Positions 45,474 to 56,900 are shown, numbered from the stretch's first letter. The stretch is 64,000 nucleotides of DNA from Butyricimonas synergistica DSM 23225 (GCF_000379665.1 NZ_KB903370.1:128014-192013), one strand, 5' to 3'. Numbers and translations are program-made. The notes: generated by a model not told the origin, from the sequence alone.

Positions 45474-46367
45474 TTACTGTCCAAAACCCAACAATAATGA
45501 AAGCAACAATGTTGTAATAGAAAGAAATTTCAACTGTGAATCCAACTCACGCCCCTCCCCCCTGTACACGTTTTTCAAATGAATGCCTAGCAAGGGTAAG
45601 GCAATAACAAAAAGGTAAGCCATCCACCCGGCAGGATGCAGGAGCGTGTAAATAAACAGACAGGCTACAGCCGCAAGAATCAAGACGTAGTGATATATTT
45701 TAGCTCTTTTCACTCCAAGTATCACGGGTAAAGTACGTTTTCCACAAGTTGAATCATTCTCGATATCCCGGATATTATTCATATTCAACACTCCGGCAGA
45801 TAGTAAACCGATAGCCGAAGCGGGAAACATGTATATCCACGGTAAGACACCCGCCATAGCAAAATAACTTCCCATCACGCTGACCAACCCGAAAAAGATA
45901 AACACGAAAAGATCACCTAGTCCCCTGTAACCGTACGCGTTATCTCCAACGGTATATTTAATTGCCGCCACGATAGAAGCACCTCCGGCGACAAACAAAC
46001 TGATACTCTTCCAATTCAGTAAATCCCGAAATGCCTCGTGAATCAATAAACTCCCGGTAATCACGGCTATTCCCCCGACAACAATCATTGCCCGAATCAT
46101 CTCTCTCCCGCTTAAAGCTCCGCTTTGCGCACTTCGGATAGGCCCCAGACGATGCTCGTTATCCGTCCCCTTGCTCAAGTCCCCGACTTCATTTGCTAAA
46201 TTTGACAGTATTTGCAAAGCGGTAGCAGTCAACATCACCCATGCGAAAGTACTTATCTTAAAGTACCCGTCACTCGCCGCCAACAACGATCCCAACAGCA
46301 CGCCGGACAAGGATAGCGGCAATGTTCTCAACCGAAAACTTGTAATATACGCCCGAACCTTAAACAT
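45474..46367 (-). CDS. menA: 1,4-dihydroxy-2-naphthoate polyprenyltransferase MenA
   Basis: A 297-residue UbiA-family integral membrane prenyltransferase. ATG 46367 (MFKVRAYITSFRLRTLP) fits family N-termini; an 8-codon longer start at 46391 is possible. The first Asp-rich prenyl-diphosphate motif lies in NLANEVGDLSKGTDNEHR, the second in NNIRDIENDSTCGKRT, with RTLPVILG after it, as in MenA. About eight membrane helices are visible. Reaction: joins DHNA to a polyprenyl chain to give demethylmenaquinone in menaquinone synthesis. It is convergent with the regulator gene, and the S1 protein gene lies upstream on the same strand across an AT-rich spacer of short repeats. Confidence 0.92.
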   Translation of the reverse strand: MFKVRAYITSFRLRTLPLSLSGVLLGSLLAASDGYFKISTFAWVMLTATALQILSNLANEVGDLSKGTDNEHRLGPIRSAQSGALSGREMIRAMIVVGGIAVITGSLLIHEAFRDLLNWKSISLFVAGGASIVAAIKYTVGDNAYGYRGLGDLFVFIFFGLVSVMGSYFAMAGVLPWIYMFPASAIGLLSAGVLNMNNIRDIENDSTCGKRTLPVILGVKRAKIYHYVLILAAVACLFIYTLLHPAGWMAYLFVIALPLLGIHLKNVYRGEGRELDSQLKFLSITTLLLSLLLGFGQ

Positions 46368-46418
46368 GATTTTAGATTCCACAAAAAACACTTTTAATCG
46401 TAAATCATAAATCGTAAT

Positions 46419-47261
46419 TCATAAATTATTTAGTTTCAGTTCCTTCTCCCCGATCATCACTTTATGTTGCTTGAACAATCCCCCGACGGCTTTCTTGTAA
46501 TTTTTCTTGCTACAACCGAAAAGTTGATAAATCTCCGCCGGATCGCTTTTATCGGACACTTGAAGTACTCCGCCATTCTCTTCCAGTTTCTTCAAGATTA
46601 TCGCTGACAAACGATCGACCTGCTCGTGCCCGTCATTTTTCTGCAATATACAGTCGATCTTACCGTCTTCCCGAACTTGCTTGATATATCCCGTCACGTG
46701 TTGTCCGATAGACAAGGGTTGGAATATCTCGTTCCGGTAAATAACAGCTTCATGGCTTCCGTTCACGATCACGTTATATCCTAAATCCGTTCGACGGGCA
46801 ATGATCAACTGCACTTCCTCGCCGGGTTTATAATCTGCCGGAGTTTTATCCAGAAACCGATTCAATCGCGTCGAAGCCACGATACGATCCGTCGTCTTAT
46901 CCACGTACACGTAAACCAGATACTCTCTTCCCACTTGCATTTCTTCCCGTTGTTCACGGAACGGCACCAGTAAATCCTTGCGTAATCCCCAATCGAGAAA
47001 CGCTCCCACGCAGCTCGTTCCCACCACTTTCATCAAGGCAAAATCGCCCACGACTGCCTTAGGCTTCGTCATCGTGGCTATGACCCGGTCTTCCGAATCA
47101 AAATAAATAAACACGTTCAACTCGTCGCCTTCCTTGCATTCGGCAGGCGCAGTTTCTTTCGGCAATAAAATCTCACCCCAATACTCTCCACCGTCCAAAT
47201 AAACCCCGAAATCGACAGTCTTCACGACCTTCAATATATTGTATTCTCCTAACTTTATCAT
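46419..47261 (-). CDS. CvfB-like S1 RNA-binding protein
   Basis: A 280-residue protein from ATG 47261 (MIKLGEYNILKVVKTVDFGV); a 7-codon longer start at 47282 is possible. It contains three consecutive S1-type OB segments: DFGVYLDGGEYWGEILLP, GAFLDWGLRKDLLVPFREQ and GYNVIVNGSHEAVIYRNEIF/ITGYIKQVREDGKIDCIL-like. A C-terminal winged-helix follows (about 210-280, IYQLFGCSKKNYKKAVGGLF). This is the CvfB architecture, a family of RNA-binding regulators. It is cytoplasmic. Its upstream neighbour is an AraC regulator on the same strand, 55 bp away. Confidence 0.88.
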   Translation of the reverse strand: MIKLGEYNILKVVKTVDFGVYLDGGEYWGEILLPKETAPAECKEGDELNVFIYFDSEDRVIATMTKPKAVVGDFALMKVVGTSCVGAFLDWGLRKDLLVPFREQREEMQVGREYLVYVYVDKTTDRIVASTRLNRFLDKTPADYKPGEEVQLIIARRTDLGYNVIVNGSHEAVIYRNEIFQPLSIGQHVTGYIKQVREDGKIDCILQKNDGHEQVDRLSAIILKKLEENGGVLQVSDKSDPAEIYQLFGCSKKNYKKAVGGLFKQHKVMIGEKELKLNNL

Positions 47262-47315
47262 ATTCTGTAATTTTTGGGGCAAAGATAAGGAATATATCCG
47301 GAAATTTGCATAAAA

Positions 47316-48227
47316 TTATTCCTGCATCTTGTACACGCTTGGGGATACACCCGCTTGCTTTTTAAAGTACTTCCCGAAAAACGATTGATCGGAGAAATTC
47401 AAATAATAAGCGATTTGCTGGATACTCATATCCGAGTATTTAAGCAGATTCTTCGCCTCCAACACCACGTACTCGTCAATCCACTCGGCAGCCGAACGAC
47501 CGCTGACTTTCTTAATCAAGGTAGTCAGATATTTGGGTGTCAGGTTCAGACGGGAAGCATAAAAACCGACGGAACGCTCTGACCGGTAATGCTCCATGAG
47601 CAAAGACAGGAACATTTTGAAATATTCCTCACCATGCTTCTGGCTCTCGGGATTATTAGACAATTTCATCAGGAAATAATCGATAAAGATATTCAACACC
47701 TTGTATGCCGCGGAATAAATCAGCGTCTTCACCAAATCGTGATAATACGGTTTGGAAGAGGAATTCACAATTTCCGATGCCGCCTTCGCCAATAAATCCT
47801 GCAAAAAAGCACTCTCCGCCGGGGATAAATCGATCAAGACCATCTCCTGCATATGCGGGTAAAAAGGAAGAATCCGCTTCACGTCGATTGTCAAGTTCTT
47901 CAAAAACTCTTCCTCGAGGATAATCACTTCCAAGCGGCAGGCAGTAGCAGATTTTAACTGAACAATCGTACCGGAATGACAAAAAAATAAGGTATTTTTC
48001 TTGATCTCGCAGGAATTCAAATTACAAGTCAACGAAACTTCCCCTTCGGAACAAATGACCAACACGAAAGCATTGATACGACAAGGATATTTAAACAATT
48101 CTATTCCATCCCCCGGGTCACACGACACGATAAAACACTCCCGGTTATACAATGCTCCCACTTGAGTAAGGTCGTTTACCGCTAACAATTTTTCCAACGA
48201 GAAACTCCCGATTTGATTCTGTTCCAT
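47316..48227 (-). CDS. AraC-family transcriptional regulator
   Basis: A 303-residue protein: a cupin-like N-terminal sensing domain (about 30-130, FVLVICSEGEVSLTCNLNS) and a C-terminal double helix-turn-helix (about 205-300, GFYASRLNLTPKYLTTLIKK, then DMSIQQIAYYLNFSDQSFFG, ending GVSPSVYK). It is divergent from the RND efflux operon starting at 48384, so it most likely controls that operon. A minus-strand TACTTTTG (48247-48254) could be its own -7 box. The ligand is unknown. Confidence 0.92.
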   Translation of the reverse strand: MEQNQIGSFSLEKLLAVNDLTQVGALYNRECFIVSCDPGDGIELFKYPCRINAFVLVICSEGEVSLTCNLNSCEIKKNTLFFCHSGTIVQLKSATACRLEVIILEEEFLKNLTIDVKRILPFYPHMQEMVLIDLSPAESAFLQDLLAKAASEIVNSSSKPYYHDLVKTLIYSAAYKVLNIFIDYFLMKLSNNPESQKHGEEYFKMFLSLLMEHYRSERSVGFYASRLNLTPKYLTTLIKKVSGRSAAEWIDEYVVLEAKNLLKYSDMSIQQIAYYLNFSDQSFFGKYFKKQAGVSPSVYKMQE

Positions 48228-48383
48228 CTCTAATTTCTTTTTCTGACAAAAGTAAAAGATTTATTTAGATAATCTCCCCGTGAAAGATCAAAATGCGACG
48301 AATTGACCAATCGTACCATAAAAACAACCTTTATAAATCGATGCCGAAGAGAGAATTTTGTAGCGGAAATAAAACGAAAAATC

Positions 48384-49415
48384 ATGACACAATTTATCAA
48401 ACGAACCTCGCAATGCTATTGGCTTGCTATCATTACGATTCTCACGGGTTGTTCCGACCGGAAAGCCGCCACGAACCCAGAACCTAAAAAAGTGGTGACC
48501 GAAGTCGTTGTCTCCTCCGAGAATATCATGCAACGTTCTTACGTGGGTGTGATCGAAGAAGAAGCCGGGGCTTCCATCAGTTTCGGGATAGGCGGAAAAA
48601 TTGAACAAATACACGTCCGGGAAGGAGAAGCCGTGCAAAAAGGAAAACTGTTGGCACAATTAAACGACGCTTCGGCCAAAGACCTTCTGGATGCGGCTTC
48701 AGCCACGCTCGAACAAGCCAAGGACGGCTACGTCCGATTAAAACAAATGTACGAGGGGGAAAGCCTGCCGGAAATAAAAATGGTGGAAATAAACACGAAA
48801 CTGCAACAAGCACAGTCCACATACAATATTGCCTGCAAGAATCACGAAGATTGTATGCTCGTCGCCCCCTTCGACGGCGTAATCGGGAAGAAAATCTTTT
48901 CCGTGGGGGAAACCGCCATTCCGGGACAACCCGTGTTCACGTTACTGCAAATAAATCACGTGAAAGCCAAATTTGCCGTACCCGAAACGGAAATATCCGG
49001 GCTGACCGCTTCTTGCCGTTCACAGGTGCAGGTGGCAGCATTAAATAACCGGAAATACGAGGGCGAAAACCTTGAAAAAGGAATTGTCGCCAATCCCGTG
49101 ACCCGAACTTACGACACCCGGGTTGTCCTGCCGAATCCCGACAAGGAATTATTACCGGGGATGGTTTGCTCCGTCGCCGTATTTACAGACAATGATGCGC
49201 GGATAACGGTTCCGTTGACTGCCGTACAACGGGATGCAGACGGACTATCTTTCGTGTGGAAGGTTTCAGAGAACAACACGGCACTCCGCGCTCCCGTCAC
49301 GATCGGTACTCCTATTGGCAACCGAATAACGATCGTTCATGGCCTGACGGTAGGCGAACGCATCATCACGGAAGGGTATCAAAAAATAAGCGAAGGCAAT
49401 AAAATCATATTCTAA
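48384..49415 (+). CDS. RND efflux periplasmic adaptor lipoprotein (MFP)
   Basis: A 343-residue membrane-fusion protein from ATG 48384, giving a lipoprotein signal (ITILTGC, Cys about 21); a 27-codon longer frame from 48303 is Arg/Lys-rich and has no signal. Order: lipoyl halves (about 60-95 and 150-175, GKIEQIHVREGEAVQKGKLL, LVAPFDGVIGKKIFSVGE), coiled-coil hairpin (about 95-150), beta-barrel and membrane-proximal domain. It links the inner-membrane pump to the outer-membrane channel. Its stop overlaps the pump start (TAATG), so the two are translationally coupled. Confidence 0.92.
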   Translation: MTQFIKRTSQCYWLAIITILTGCSDRKAATNPEPKKVVTEVVVSSENIMQRSYVGVIEEEAGASISFGIGGKIEQIHVREGEAVQKGKLLAQLNDASAKDLLDAASATLEQAKDGYVRLKQMYEGESLPEIKMVEINTKLQQAQSTYNIACKNHEDCMLVAPFDGVIGKKIFSVGETAIPGQPVFTLLQINHVKAKFAVPETEISGLTASCRSQVQVAALNNRKYEGENLEKGIVANPVTRTYDTRVVLPNPDKELLPGMVCSVAVFTDNDARITVPLTAVQRDADGLSFVWKVSENNTALRAPVTIGTPIGNRITIVHGLTVGERIITEGYQKISEGNKIIF

Positions 49416-52400
49416 TGAAAAAGAAATTCAATTTTGTCCGTTGGGCAATGGAAAATTACCGGATCTCCATGCTGATTGTTATCCTTTTGTTTATTTTCGG
49501 CATACTCGGCATTAACAAGATGCCCAAGCAGGAATTCCCGGAATTTACCGTTCGGCAGGGTGTCGTGGTAGGCGTGTACCCCGGAGCATCGGTCAACGAG
49601 GTCGAAGAACAACTGACCAAACCGCTGGAACGGTTCCTGTTCACGTATAAAGAAGTAAAACGAGCCAAAACAATCTCCACCTCCCAACACGGAATGTGCT
49701 ATGTCATGGTAGAATTGAACGATGATATAAATAACAAGGACGAGGTATGGTCTAAGATCAAACACGGGCTTTCCCTGTTTAAATCTCAATTGCCATCGGG
49801 GGTACTGGCTGTCATCGCTAATGACGATTTCGGTGATACTTCTGCCCTGCTGATTGCCGTCGAATCTGACAAACGTTCCTACCGGGAACTGCAAACCTAC
49901 GTCGACGATCTAAGCGACCGCCTCCGCCAGGTAGAATCCGTATCGAATATCCGTCCCTACGGCATCGTAAAAGAACAAATCACGATTCATGTAGACCAGG
50001 AGCGAATGGCTGCCTATGGCATCAACGAGAAAATACTGTCGGGCATCCTGTTCTCGCAAGGATTCACGACAAGTGGCGGTTCACTTGAAAACGACGACAT
50101 GAATATCCCGTTGCACCTCGCTCCCGCGCTGAGCAGTGAAGAAGAAGTAGCTAACCAAATCATCTACTCCGATCCACAAAACAACGTTGTCCGCATCAAA
50201 GATATAGCCCGTGTCACCCGTGAATACGACGCTTCCGAAAGTCATATCAAAAATAACGGGCATCCCTGCGTGATCCTTTCCCTTGAAATGCGAGGCGGAT
50301 TCGATATCGTGGAATACGGGAAAAACGTGGATAAGGTACTCGACAATTACCGGGAACAGGTGTTGCCCGACGACGTATCTATCAGCCGCATAGCCGATCA
50401 AGCAAAAGTAGTCGGGGAGTCCGTTTCCTCCTTCCTGCACGAGCTAATCATCGCTATCGTGATTATTATTCTGGTTATGATGATTTTATTCCCCTTTCGT
50501 TCCGCCCTCGTCGCGGCAATCACGATTCCTTTCGCCACATTCATTTCCGTGGGTATCATGTATATATGCGGCATACCCTTGAACACGGTAACTCTGGCAG
50601 CGCTTATCGTGGTACTGGGAATGATCGTGGACGACTCCATCGTCATCATCGACGGCTATCTGGATTATCTTAACAAAGGATATTCACGCTGGCACGCCGC
50701 TATCAAGAGTGCCAACCAATATTTCCTGCCGATGTTGCTGGCGACAGCTTGTATTTGCGCTATATTCTTCCCGATATTGTTCACGCTGACGGGACAGATC
50801 GGAGATTTCGTGACTTATTTCCCCTGGACGATCACCATCAACCTGATGGTTTCGCTGGTACTCGCCGTCACGATCATCCCGTTGCTGAACACGTGGATTA
50901 TTCGGAAAAGATATATCAAGACCAACAAAAAAAGCCTTACCGATCACGTGCAGAGACTCTACGAACGAGTGTTGGTATGGACCTTCCGCCACCCGTGGAT
51001 CACCATCGGTTCGGGCGTGGCATCCGTTCTGATCGCGATAATGATCGTTCCCCTGTTGCAATATCGGATGTTTCCGGTAGCTGACCGGGATCAATTTGCC
51101 GTGGAGATATACCTGGCAGAAGGAACACCTTTATCCCGCACGGAACAAGTTGCCGATTCTGTGTATTCCTTGCTCAAAGCGGACAAACGTGTCACTTCCA
51201 TCACCTCCTTTATCGGTTGTTCCTCCCCGCGTTTCCAAACTTCATACGCCCCGCAGATGCCGGCAAAGAATTACGCGCAGTTTATCGTGAACACCACCTC
51301 CATCAAGGATACCGAGGACATTTTGGATAAATACACGAATCAATACGCCGATTTATTCCCCGACGCTTACGTGAAATTCAAACAGCTGGATTTCCAAGTC
51401 GTACCGGAATTGGAATTTCGCTTCCAGGGAGAGAATATCGATTCTTTACACCGGGCTGCCAATATCTTAATAGATCACTTGCGCACCATGCCGGAACTGG
51501 CACATGTCTACACGAATTACGACATTCCCCGTCCCGTGATGGAAATCACGCTTGATCCCGTTGCCGCTTCCCAGCTGGGAATCACCCGCTCCTCGATGGC
51601 ACTCAACCTTTCGATAGCCACCGCGGGCATACCGATCGGTTCCGTGTGGGAAGGAGATTACGCACTTCCGGTTGTCATGAAAAACGCCCGTAAAGACAGC
51701 CTTACGGCACAGAATATCAAAGACCTTTACCTCCCGGCTACAACCTCTCCGACATCTGTTCCGACACGCCAGATAGCAAGCGTCAAGCCCGTGTGGCACG
51801 AGAGTAAAATCGTGCATCGCAACGGTACGCGTTGCCTTTCCGTGATAGCCGACCAGCGGAGGGGTGAAAATACATTGGAAACCCTAAGCAAAATTAACAA
51901 AGCGATAGCCGGGGAATTGCAAGGACAATTCCCCGCGGGATTGACCCCGGAAGTCGGCGGAGAATACGAATATGATATGGAAACCCTTCCTCCCATCATG
52001 TCCGGCTTGGGGATCGCAATGGTCATCATATTCTTTTTCATCTTGATTAGTTTCCGAAAATTCGGGATTACCGCCGTAGCCATGCTCTCCATGTCGTTGA
52101 GCCTGTTCGGTGCTATGATCGGGCTATGGATTGCCGGTAAAACGATTAGTATTACTTCCGTGTTCGGATTTATCACACTGCTGGGAATGATCGTGCGAAA
52201 CGTTATACTGATGTATCAACACGCAGAAGACCGCCGTATAAATCATCGTGAATCCGCACGTGAGGCAGCATATGACGCGGGCAAACGGCGCATGGTTCCC
52301 ATATTCCTGACAACAGCAACCACTGCCACGGGAGTAATCACCATGATCGTCAGCAACAGCACCTTCTGGACGCCCGTGGGAGTTACCATTTTCGCGGGAG

Positions 52401-52489
52401 GTATCGGTTCCCTGCTACTGGTCATCACCATCCTCCCCGTGGTGTACTGGAAACTCTATTCAAAAAACGATAAACGATTGAAATCATGA
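49415..52489 (+). CDS. RND family efflux pump permease
   Basis: A 1024-residue inner-membrane transporter with 12 helices and two large periplasmic loops. The N-terminal amphipathic stretch precedes TM1 (YRISMLIVILLFIFGILGIN), and the motif FPEFTVRQGVVVGVYPGASV is typical of the AcrB-like HAE family. TM4 holds the VDDSIVIIDG signature (proton relay region), and the second half repeats it as IVRNVILMYQH. The sequence resembles uncharacterised Bacteroidota pumps rather than the heavy-metal type. It overlaps both neighbours by 1-4 bp. Cargo cannot be told from sequence. Confidence 0.94.
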   Translation: MKKKFNFVRWAMENYRISMLIVILLFIFGILGINKMPKQEFPEFTVRQGVVVGVYPGASVNEVEEQLTKPLERFLFTYKEVKRAKTISTSQHGMCYVMVELNDDINNKDEVWSKIKHGLSLFKSQLPSGVLAVIANDDFGDTSALLIAVESDKRSYRELQTYVDDLSDRLRQVESVSNIRPYGIVKEQITIHVDQERMAAYGINEKILSGILFSQGFTTSGGSLENDDMNIPLHLAPALSSEEEVANQIIYSDPQNNVVRIKDIARVTREYDASESHIKNNGHPCVILSLEMRGGFDIVEYGKNVDKVLDNYREQVLPDDVSISRIADQAKVVGESVSSFLHELIIAIVIIILVMMILFPFRSALVAAITIPFATFISVGIMYICGIPLNTVTLAALIVVLGMIVDDSIVIIDGYLDYLNKGYSRWHAAIKSANQYFLPMLLATACICAIFFPILFTLTGQIGDFVTYFPWTITINLMVSLVLAVTIIPLLNTWIIRKRYIKTNKKSLTDHVQRLYERVLVWTFRHPWITIGSGVASVLIAIMIVPLLQYRMFPVADRDQFAVEIYLAEGTPLSRTEQVADSVYSLLKADKRVTSITSFIGCSSPRFQTSYAPQMPAKNYAQFIVNTTSIKDTEDILDKYTNQYADLFPDAYVKFKQLDFQVVPELEFRFQGENIDSLHRAANILIDHLRTMPELAHVYTNYDIPRPVMEITLDPVAASQLGITRSSMALNLSIATAGIPIGSVWEGDYALPVVMKNARKDSLTAQNIKDLYLPATTSPTSVPTRQIASVKPVWHESKIVHRNGTRCLSVIADQRRGENTLETLSKINKAIAGELQGQFPAGLTPEVGGEYEYDMETLPPIMSGLGIAMVIIFFFILISFRKFGITAVAMLSMSLSLFGAMIGLWIAGKTISITSVFGFITLLGMIVRNVILMYQHAEDRRINHRESAREAAYDAGKRRMVPIFLTTATTATGVITMIVSNSTFWTPVGVTIFAGGIGSLLLVITILPVVYWKLYSKNDKRLKS

Positions 52490-53766
52490 AACATATCTAC
52501 CTTTTACTATTCTGCATGGTATTCCTGCCTTTTATGACACGTGCTCAAGTGTACACGCTGGAAGAGTGCCTCACCGCCGCACTCGAGAAAAATAACAAGA
52601 TTAAAAACAGCCTGCTGGAAATGGAAATGGCTCGGCAAACCCGTAAAGAGGCTTTTACCTTTTATTTTCCGCAAGTTTCCGCATCGGGGATGGCGTTTCA
52701 AGGTAGCCGCAACTTGTTGCAGGCAGACTTGGATCTTTTCGGTATAGCAAATGTACCTTTATCTTTCATTAAAAAAGGAGTATTCGCGACAGCCACAGCC
52801 GTACAACCTGTTTTCGCCGGACTGCAAATCATCAATGGCAACAAGCTGGCAAAATTAGGCGAAGATGTCAGTGTGCTGCAACATCGTTTGACGGAGAACG
52901 AAGTAAAACAAAAAACCGTGGAATACTACTGGCTGATTGCCACGCTGAATAACAATCTCTCCACTCTCGACGTTGTAGACAAATTACTAACAGAAATTTA
53001 TCGGCAAGTAGAATTAGCCGTTAAAACCGGACTCACAACCCGGAATGATTTGCTACGAGTCGAACTCCGGCAACAAGAAATCGCCAGCCAACGCCTGAGA
53101 GTCGAAAACGGTCTGCGAGTTTCAAAAATGGTGCTGGCACAATACATCGGGGCTGATTTCACTTCATTTGATATTGCCACGGATGAGTTCGTGCAACCCG
53201 AACCGCCCCTCGGCTATTACATCGCTCCACAGGATGCCGTACAACAACGGATTGAATACCTTCTGGCTCAAAAAAACGTGGATGCCCAAGGCTACCAAAT
53301 CCGGATGGAGCGCAGCAAACATCTTCCCCAAATAGGTATCGGCGTGGGTCATGTCTACTACAATATTCTGAAAAAAGACGTGAACACGGAACTCGCCTTC
53401 GCCAGCGTATCCGTTCCCATCTCTTCCTGGTGGGGAGGTTCACACGTGATTAAAAAAGCCCGTGTAAAAAAGGAACAAGCCGAGAACGATCGCAAAAATG
53501 CAGAAGAATTACTCATGGTAGAAATCGAACAGCTATGGAGCGAACTCACGGAAGCCTACGCCCAAATCGAACTGGCACGGAAATCCATCGCTTCCTCCAC
53601 CGAAAATCTACGGTTGAACAAACAACATTTCAGTGCCGGAACGTCCTCGTTGAGTGATTTATTGAATGCCGAAACCCTGTACACGGAAAGCTGCAATAAT
53701 TACACCTCCGCCTGTGCCGAGTATCAAACCAAACTATCCAACTATCTGACACATACACGTCCTTGA
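52486..53766 (+). CDS. TolC-family outer membrane efflux channel
   Basis: A 426-residue protein with signal peptide (LPFMTRAQ, cleaved near 21) and the long alpha-helical repeats of the outer-membrane efflux family: YTLEECLTAALEKNNKIKNS near the start and SAGTSSLSDLLNAETLYTES near the end mark the two structural repeats. It is the third gene of the AraC-linked efflux operon; its ATG overlaps the pump stop (ATGA). It provides the outer-membrane exit. A structured repeat follows at 53774. Confidence 0.94.
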   Translation: MKHIYLLLFCMVFLPFMTRAQVYTLEECLTAALEKNNKIKNSLLEMEMARQTRKEAFTFYFPQVSASGMAFQGSRNLLQADLDLFGIANVPLSFIKKGVFATATAVQPVFAGLQIINGNKLAKLGEDVSVLQHRLTENEVKQKTVEYYWLIATLNNNLSTLDVVDKLLTEIYRQVELAVKTGLTTRNDLLRVELRQQEIASQRLRVENGLRVSKMVLAQYIGADFTSFDIATDEFVQPEPPLGYYIAPQDAVQQRIEYLLAQKNVDAQGYQIRMERSKHLPQIGIGVGHVYYNILKKDVNTELAFASVSVPISSWWGGSHVIKKARVKKEQAENDRKNAEELLMVEIEQLWSELTEAYAQIELARKSIASSTENLRLNKQHFSAGTSSLSDLLNAETLYTESCNNYTSACAEYQTKLSNYLTHTRP

Positions 53767-53773
53767 GATTTGC

Positions 53774-53895
53774 CTTCGGCAAAGTTGCAGGTTACAGGTT
53801 GAGCCTTCGGCTCTGTAAGTTGAATATTCAACCGATATCAACTTGTAACCTGCAACTTGCCGAAGACAAATGCAACCTGCAACAGAGCCCACAGG
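53774..53895. repeat. Nested palindromic repeat (REP-like) between convergent genes
   Basis: A 28-bp near-perfect inverted repeat (53774-53802 with 53838-53865) encloses two smaller palindromes: GAGCC/GGCTC at 53801-53813 and GTTGAATATTCAAC at about 53818-53831. The arm unit TTGCAGGTTACAGGTT recurs partially after the right arm (GCAACCTGCAAC). It could act as a terminator or a REP-type element. Confidence 0.6.
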
Positions 53896-53901
53896 ACTCT
53901 C

Positions 53902-56900
53902 TCATTTAAACGCTTTCTCCGACAATCCCGGGGCGTTCAATTTTAGTTTATCAAAATATTCCGGAACCGGACGTCCCATTAATTTGTCTACATACATCTT
54001 GGCAAGATACTGCGACAACATGAACCCGTGTCCTCTCATCCCGACGAATAAGCCCAATTCGGGGTCTATAATATAGCGAGGTTCCGTGTAATATCCCGAC
54101 CATGTAGCCTGTATGCTTACGCCTGCCAACTTAGGCATCCAATCCACGAAGAACTCACTGATAATCTCAATAAACTCCTTCGTGTTTAGAATCAAATTCT
54201 TGTCCGTCCGCAAAGCATCCACCCGCGGAGAAGCACACCCGATAATCTGTCCCGTGTGTACCAACTGTTGTCCGTACACGGCAGAGAATCCCTTGTACTC
54301 TTGGCGATCGATCAACATATCCAGACTATCTCCATTCTTACCCAACATCGGCAGGCGACGGGTGATAAATGCTTGATGGCGCACGGGATACAATCCGGCA
54401 TGGATACCCAATCCCTCGCATATCTTACCAGCCCCGGCTCCCAAAGCATTCACGAACACATCTGTGCGGAACTCCACGTATTTCTTATCATGAGTCAATA
54501 CCAGAATACTATAAGCAGACCCTTCCTTCATCACCTCGAGCACCTTGCAATCTTCCACAACACGCCCTCCCGCATGAATCCCCATGTTCCGAATCAAATC
54601 AACCACTTTACCCGGCGTAGCCTGCCAACAGTCATTCGTAATCAAAGCTCCTAGATAACGTTTGGATTTCGTGTCAAAATAGGGAGATATTTCCTTTTGG
54701 AAATTCTTCGGCTCTACCATATAAGCATCCGACCAAGCTCGGCTGGCATCCAAAGCCTCGAATGTAGCCTCGTCATGTGCCAGATTAATATATCGGGTTG
54801 TCTTGTAATCAATATTAGAAAGCCCCTGTAATTCCTTAAATATAGCGTGATTGTGTTCCGCGATCTCTGCCAGTTCCGGCAAAGAGAACGCCGTACGACC
54901 TCCGCCGATATTTCTCCACGACGAACCCCTGTCGGCATTCACAAGCACGGGATTCAATCCCGCTTCCGCCATATAACGGAACAACGCACTACCCGCAATA
55001 CCGCCTCCGGCAATCAACGCACCGACCTCCACTTTCTTGAAATCGGAACGGTTAGCCACCCGGTACTCTTCCCCTCGCTTCGGCGGATACAACTCACCCA
55101 AGTTCAATTGATTGGACAACGGGGCTCTCGGCGTGGCATCTCCCACGATCTCGATTCCCTTTGCCCGCAAAGCTGTCTTCAAACGGGGAATACAACGTTT
55201 ACCGCGACAGGGCCCCATCCCCAGACGAGTCGTGTGCTTGATCTCATCAATAGAAATAAACGTGCGGTCGCCCACGATTTTCATCACGTCATCCAAAGTC
55301 ACGTCATCACAATGGCAAATAAACGTAACTCCCTTCTCATCCTTCAACAAAGGTTCTAGTTCCAAACATTCCGGGTAACGCTCTTTCAGCACAAAGCCTC
55401 TTACCTTTACCAACTCTTCGTCGTGAATATTCAATGCTTTCACCCGGGCAATATTCGTCTTATTCGGTTTGTGCAGAACTTTCTCGACAATTCCATCCCC
55501 TAACCTCTCTCCGTAATTATTCACGAGATAAACCACTTCTTTTTCCTTCACCTCGTACTCGATCGGCAGGAATAAACTGTCTTTCCGCAAATCATAACCG
55601 AAAATAGCCAATCCCGGACATTGATACACGCATTCCATACATCCAATACATTTGTCGTAATCCACGTGCGGTACCGTCGAAGTAGAACTCTTGGTGATCG
55701 CCCCATGCGGACAAGCAAATGAGCAAGGATTACAAGCAAAACCGTACAAACAATCCATTTGCACGAAGCCTCTCTTTCGCATACGCTCCGTATCCGGCAG
55801 ACAGGGAGCTTCCAGTATCCGAACCGGATGCTGTTGCGCGTCGATATATTCTTTGGATAAAACTAAATAATCGTCATAACTCACCCGGGTACCCATATCC
55901 AGCATGATCTCCGTGGCTGCCTGTTTCCCTCGCAACACGGCACTCGTGCCTTCCCCGATACGCACGGCATCTCCGGCTGCATAGCAACGTTCGCCAAACA
56001 CGGCACGTCCTTTCGTCAACAATTGATTATCTGGAATTAACCCGGTACAAATATTAATCACATCGATACCTTCCAAAATCCTTTCCGTACCCGGCACCGC
56101 TTTAAAATTCTCGCATTCGGCAATCACGGCTCCTTTTATTCCAGTATGGTCCTCATTCGGGATTGCTTTCAACAACACGTGCGAAGTCATAATAGGAATT
56201 GCCAACCGACGTACACGGTTTGCTTGAACGGGGAATCCTCCTTCTTTCGGCATCGCCTCGATAATCGCTTTCACGTTAGCACCTGCCTGCATTAACTGGT
56301 AAGAAGTCAAATACCCGATATTTCCGGCACCCACCGTCAGGACATTCTTCCCTAACAGTGTCAATTCATTATTCATCATTTTCTGCACTACCGCGGCAGT
56401 GTACACACCGGGCAGATCGTCATTCTCGAAAGCCGGCATAAACGGAACCGCACCCGTGGCAACAACCAGATACTCGGTATCCACGAAGAAAACCGTATCC
56501 GTTTCCAAATTCTTCACGGCGATCCGCTTTCCCTCCAAAACATCCCACACCGTGGAATTCAGATAGATTCCCTCCATATTCTCCCCCGCCAGCGTCTTGG
56601 CTATATCAAAACCACGCATACCGCCAAAACGTTTTTCCTTTTCGAAAAAAAAGAACTGGTGAGTCTGCATATTAAACTGCCCCCCGATCTTGTCGTTATT
56701 ATCGATCACGATATTATCCACGCCATATTTATTAAATTCCTCCCGCACTGCCAATCCTGCCGGACCGGCTCCCACGATAACCACCGTGGTACGAAGGATT
56801 TTCCGGGTTTCCTGTCCATGCGCATCACAACGTTCGGGCATCTCCCCTTGTGCAAGTTCCCTCACCTCTTTCACCCCGTCCACTTTCGTTACACAAATAC

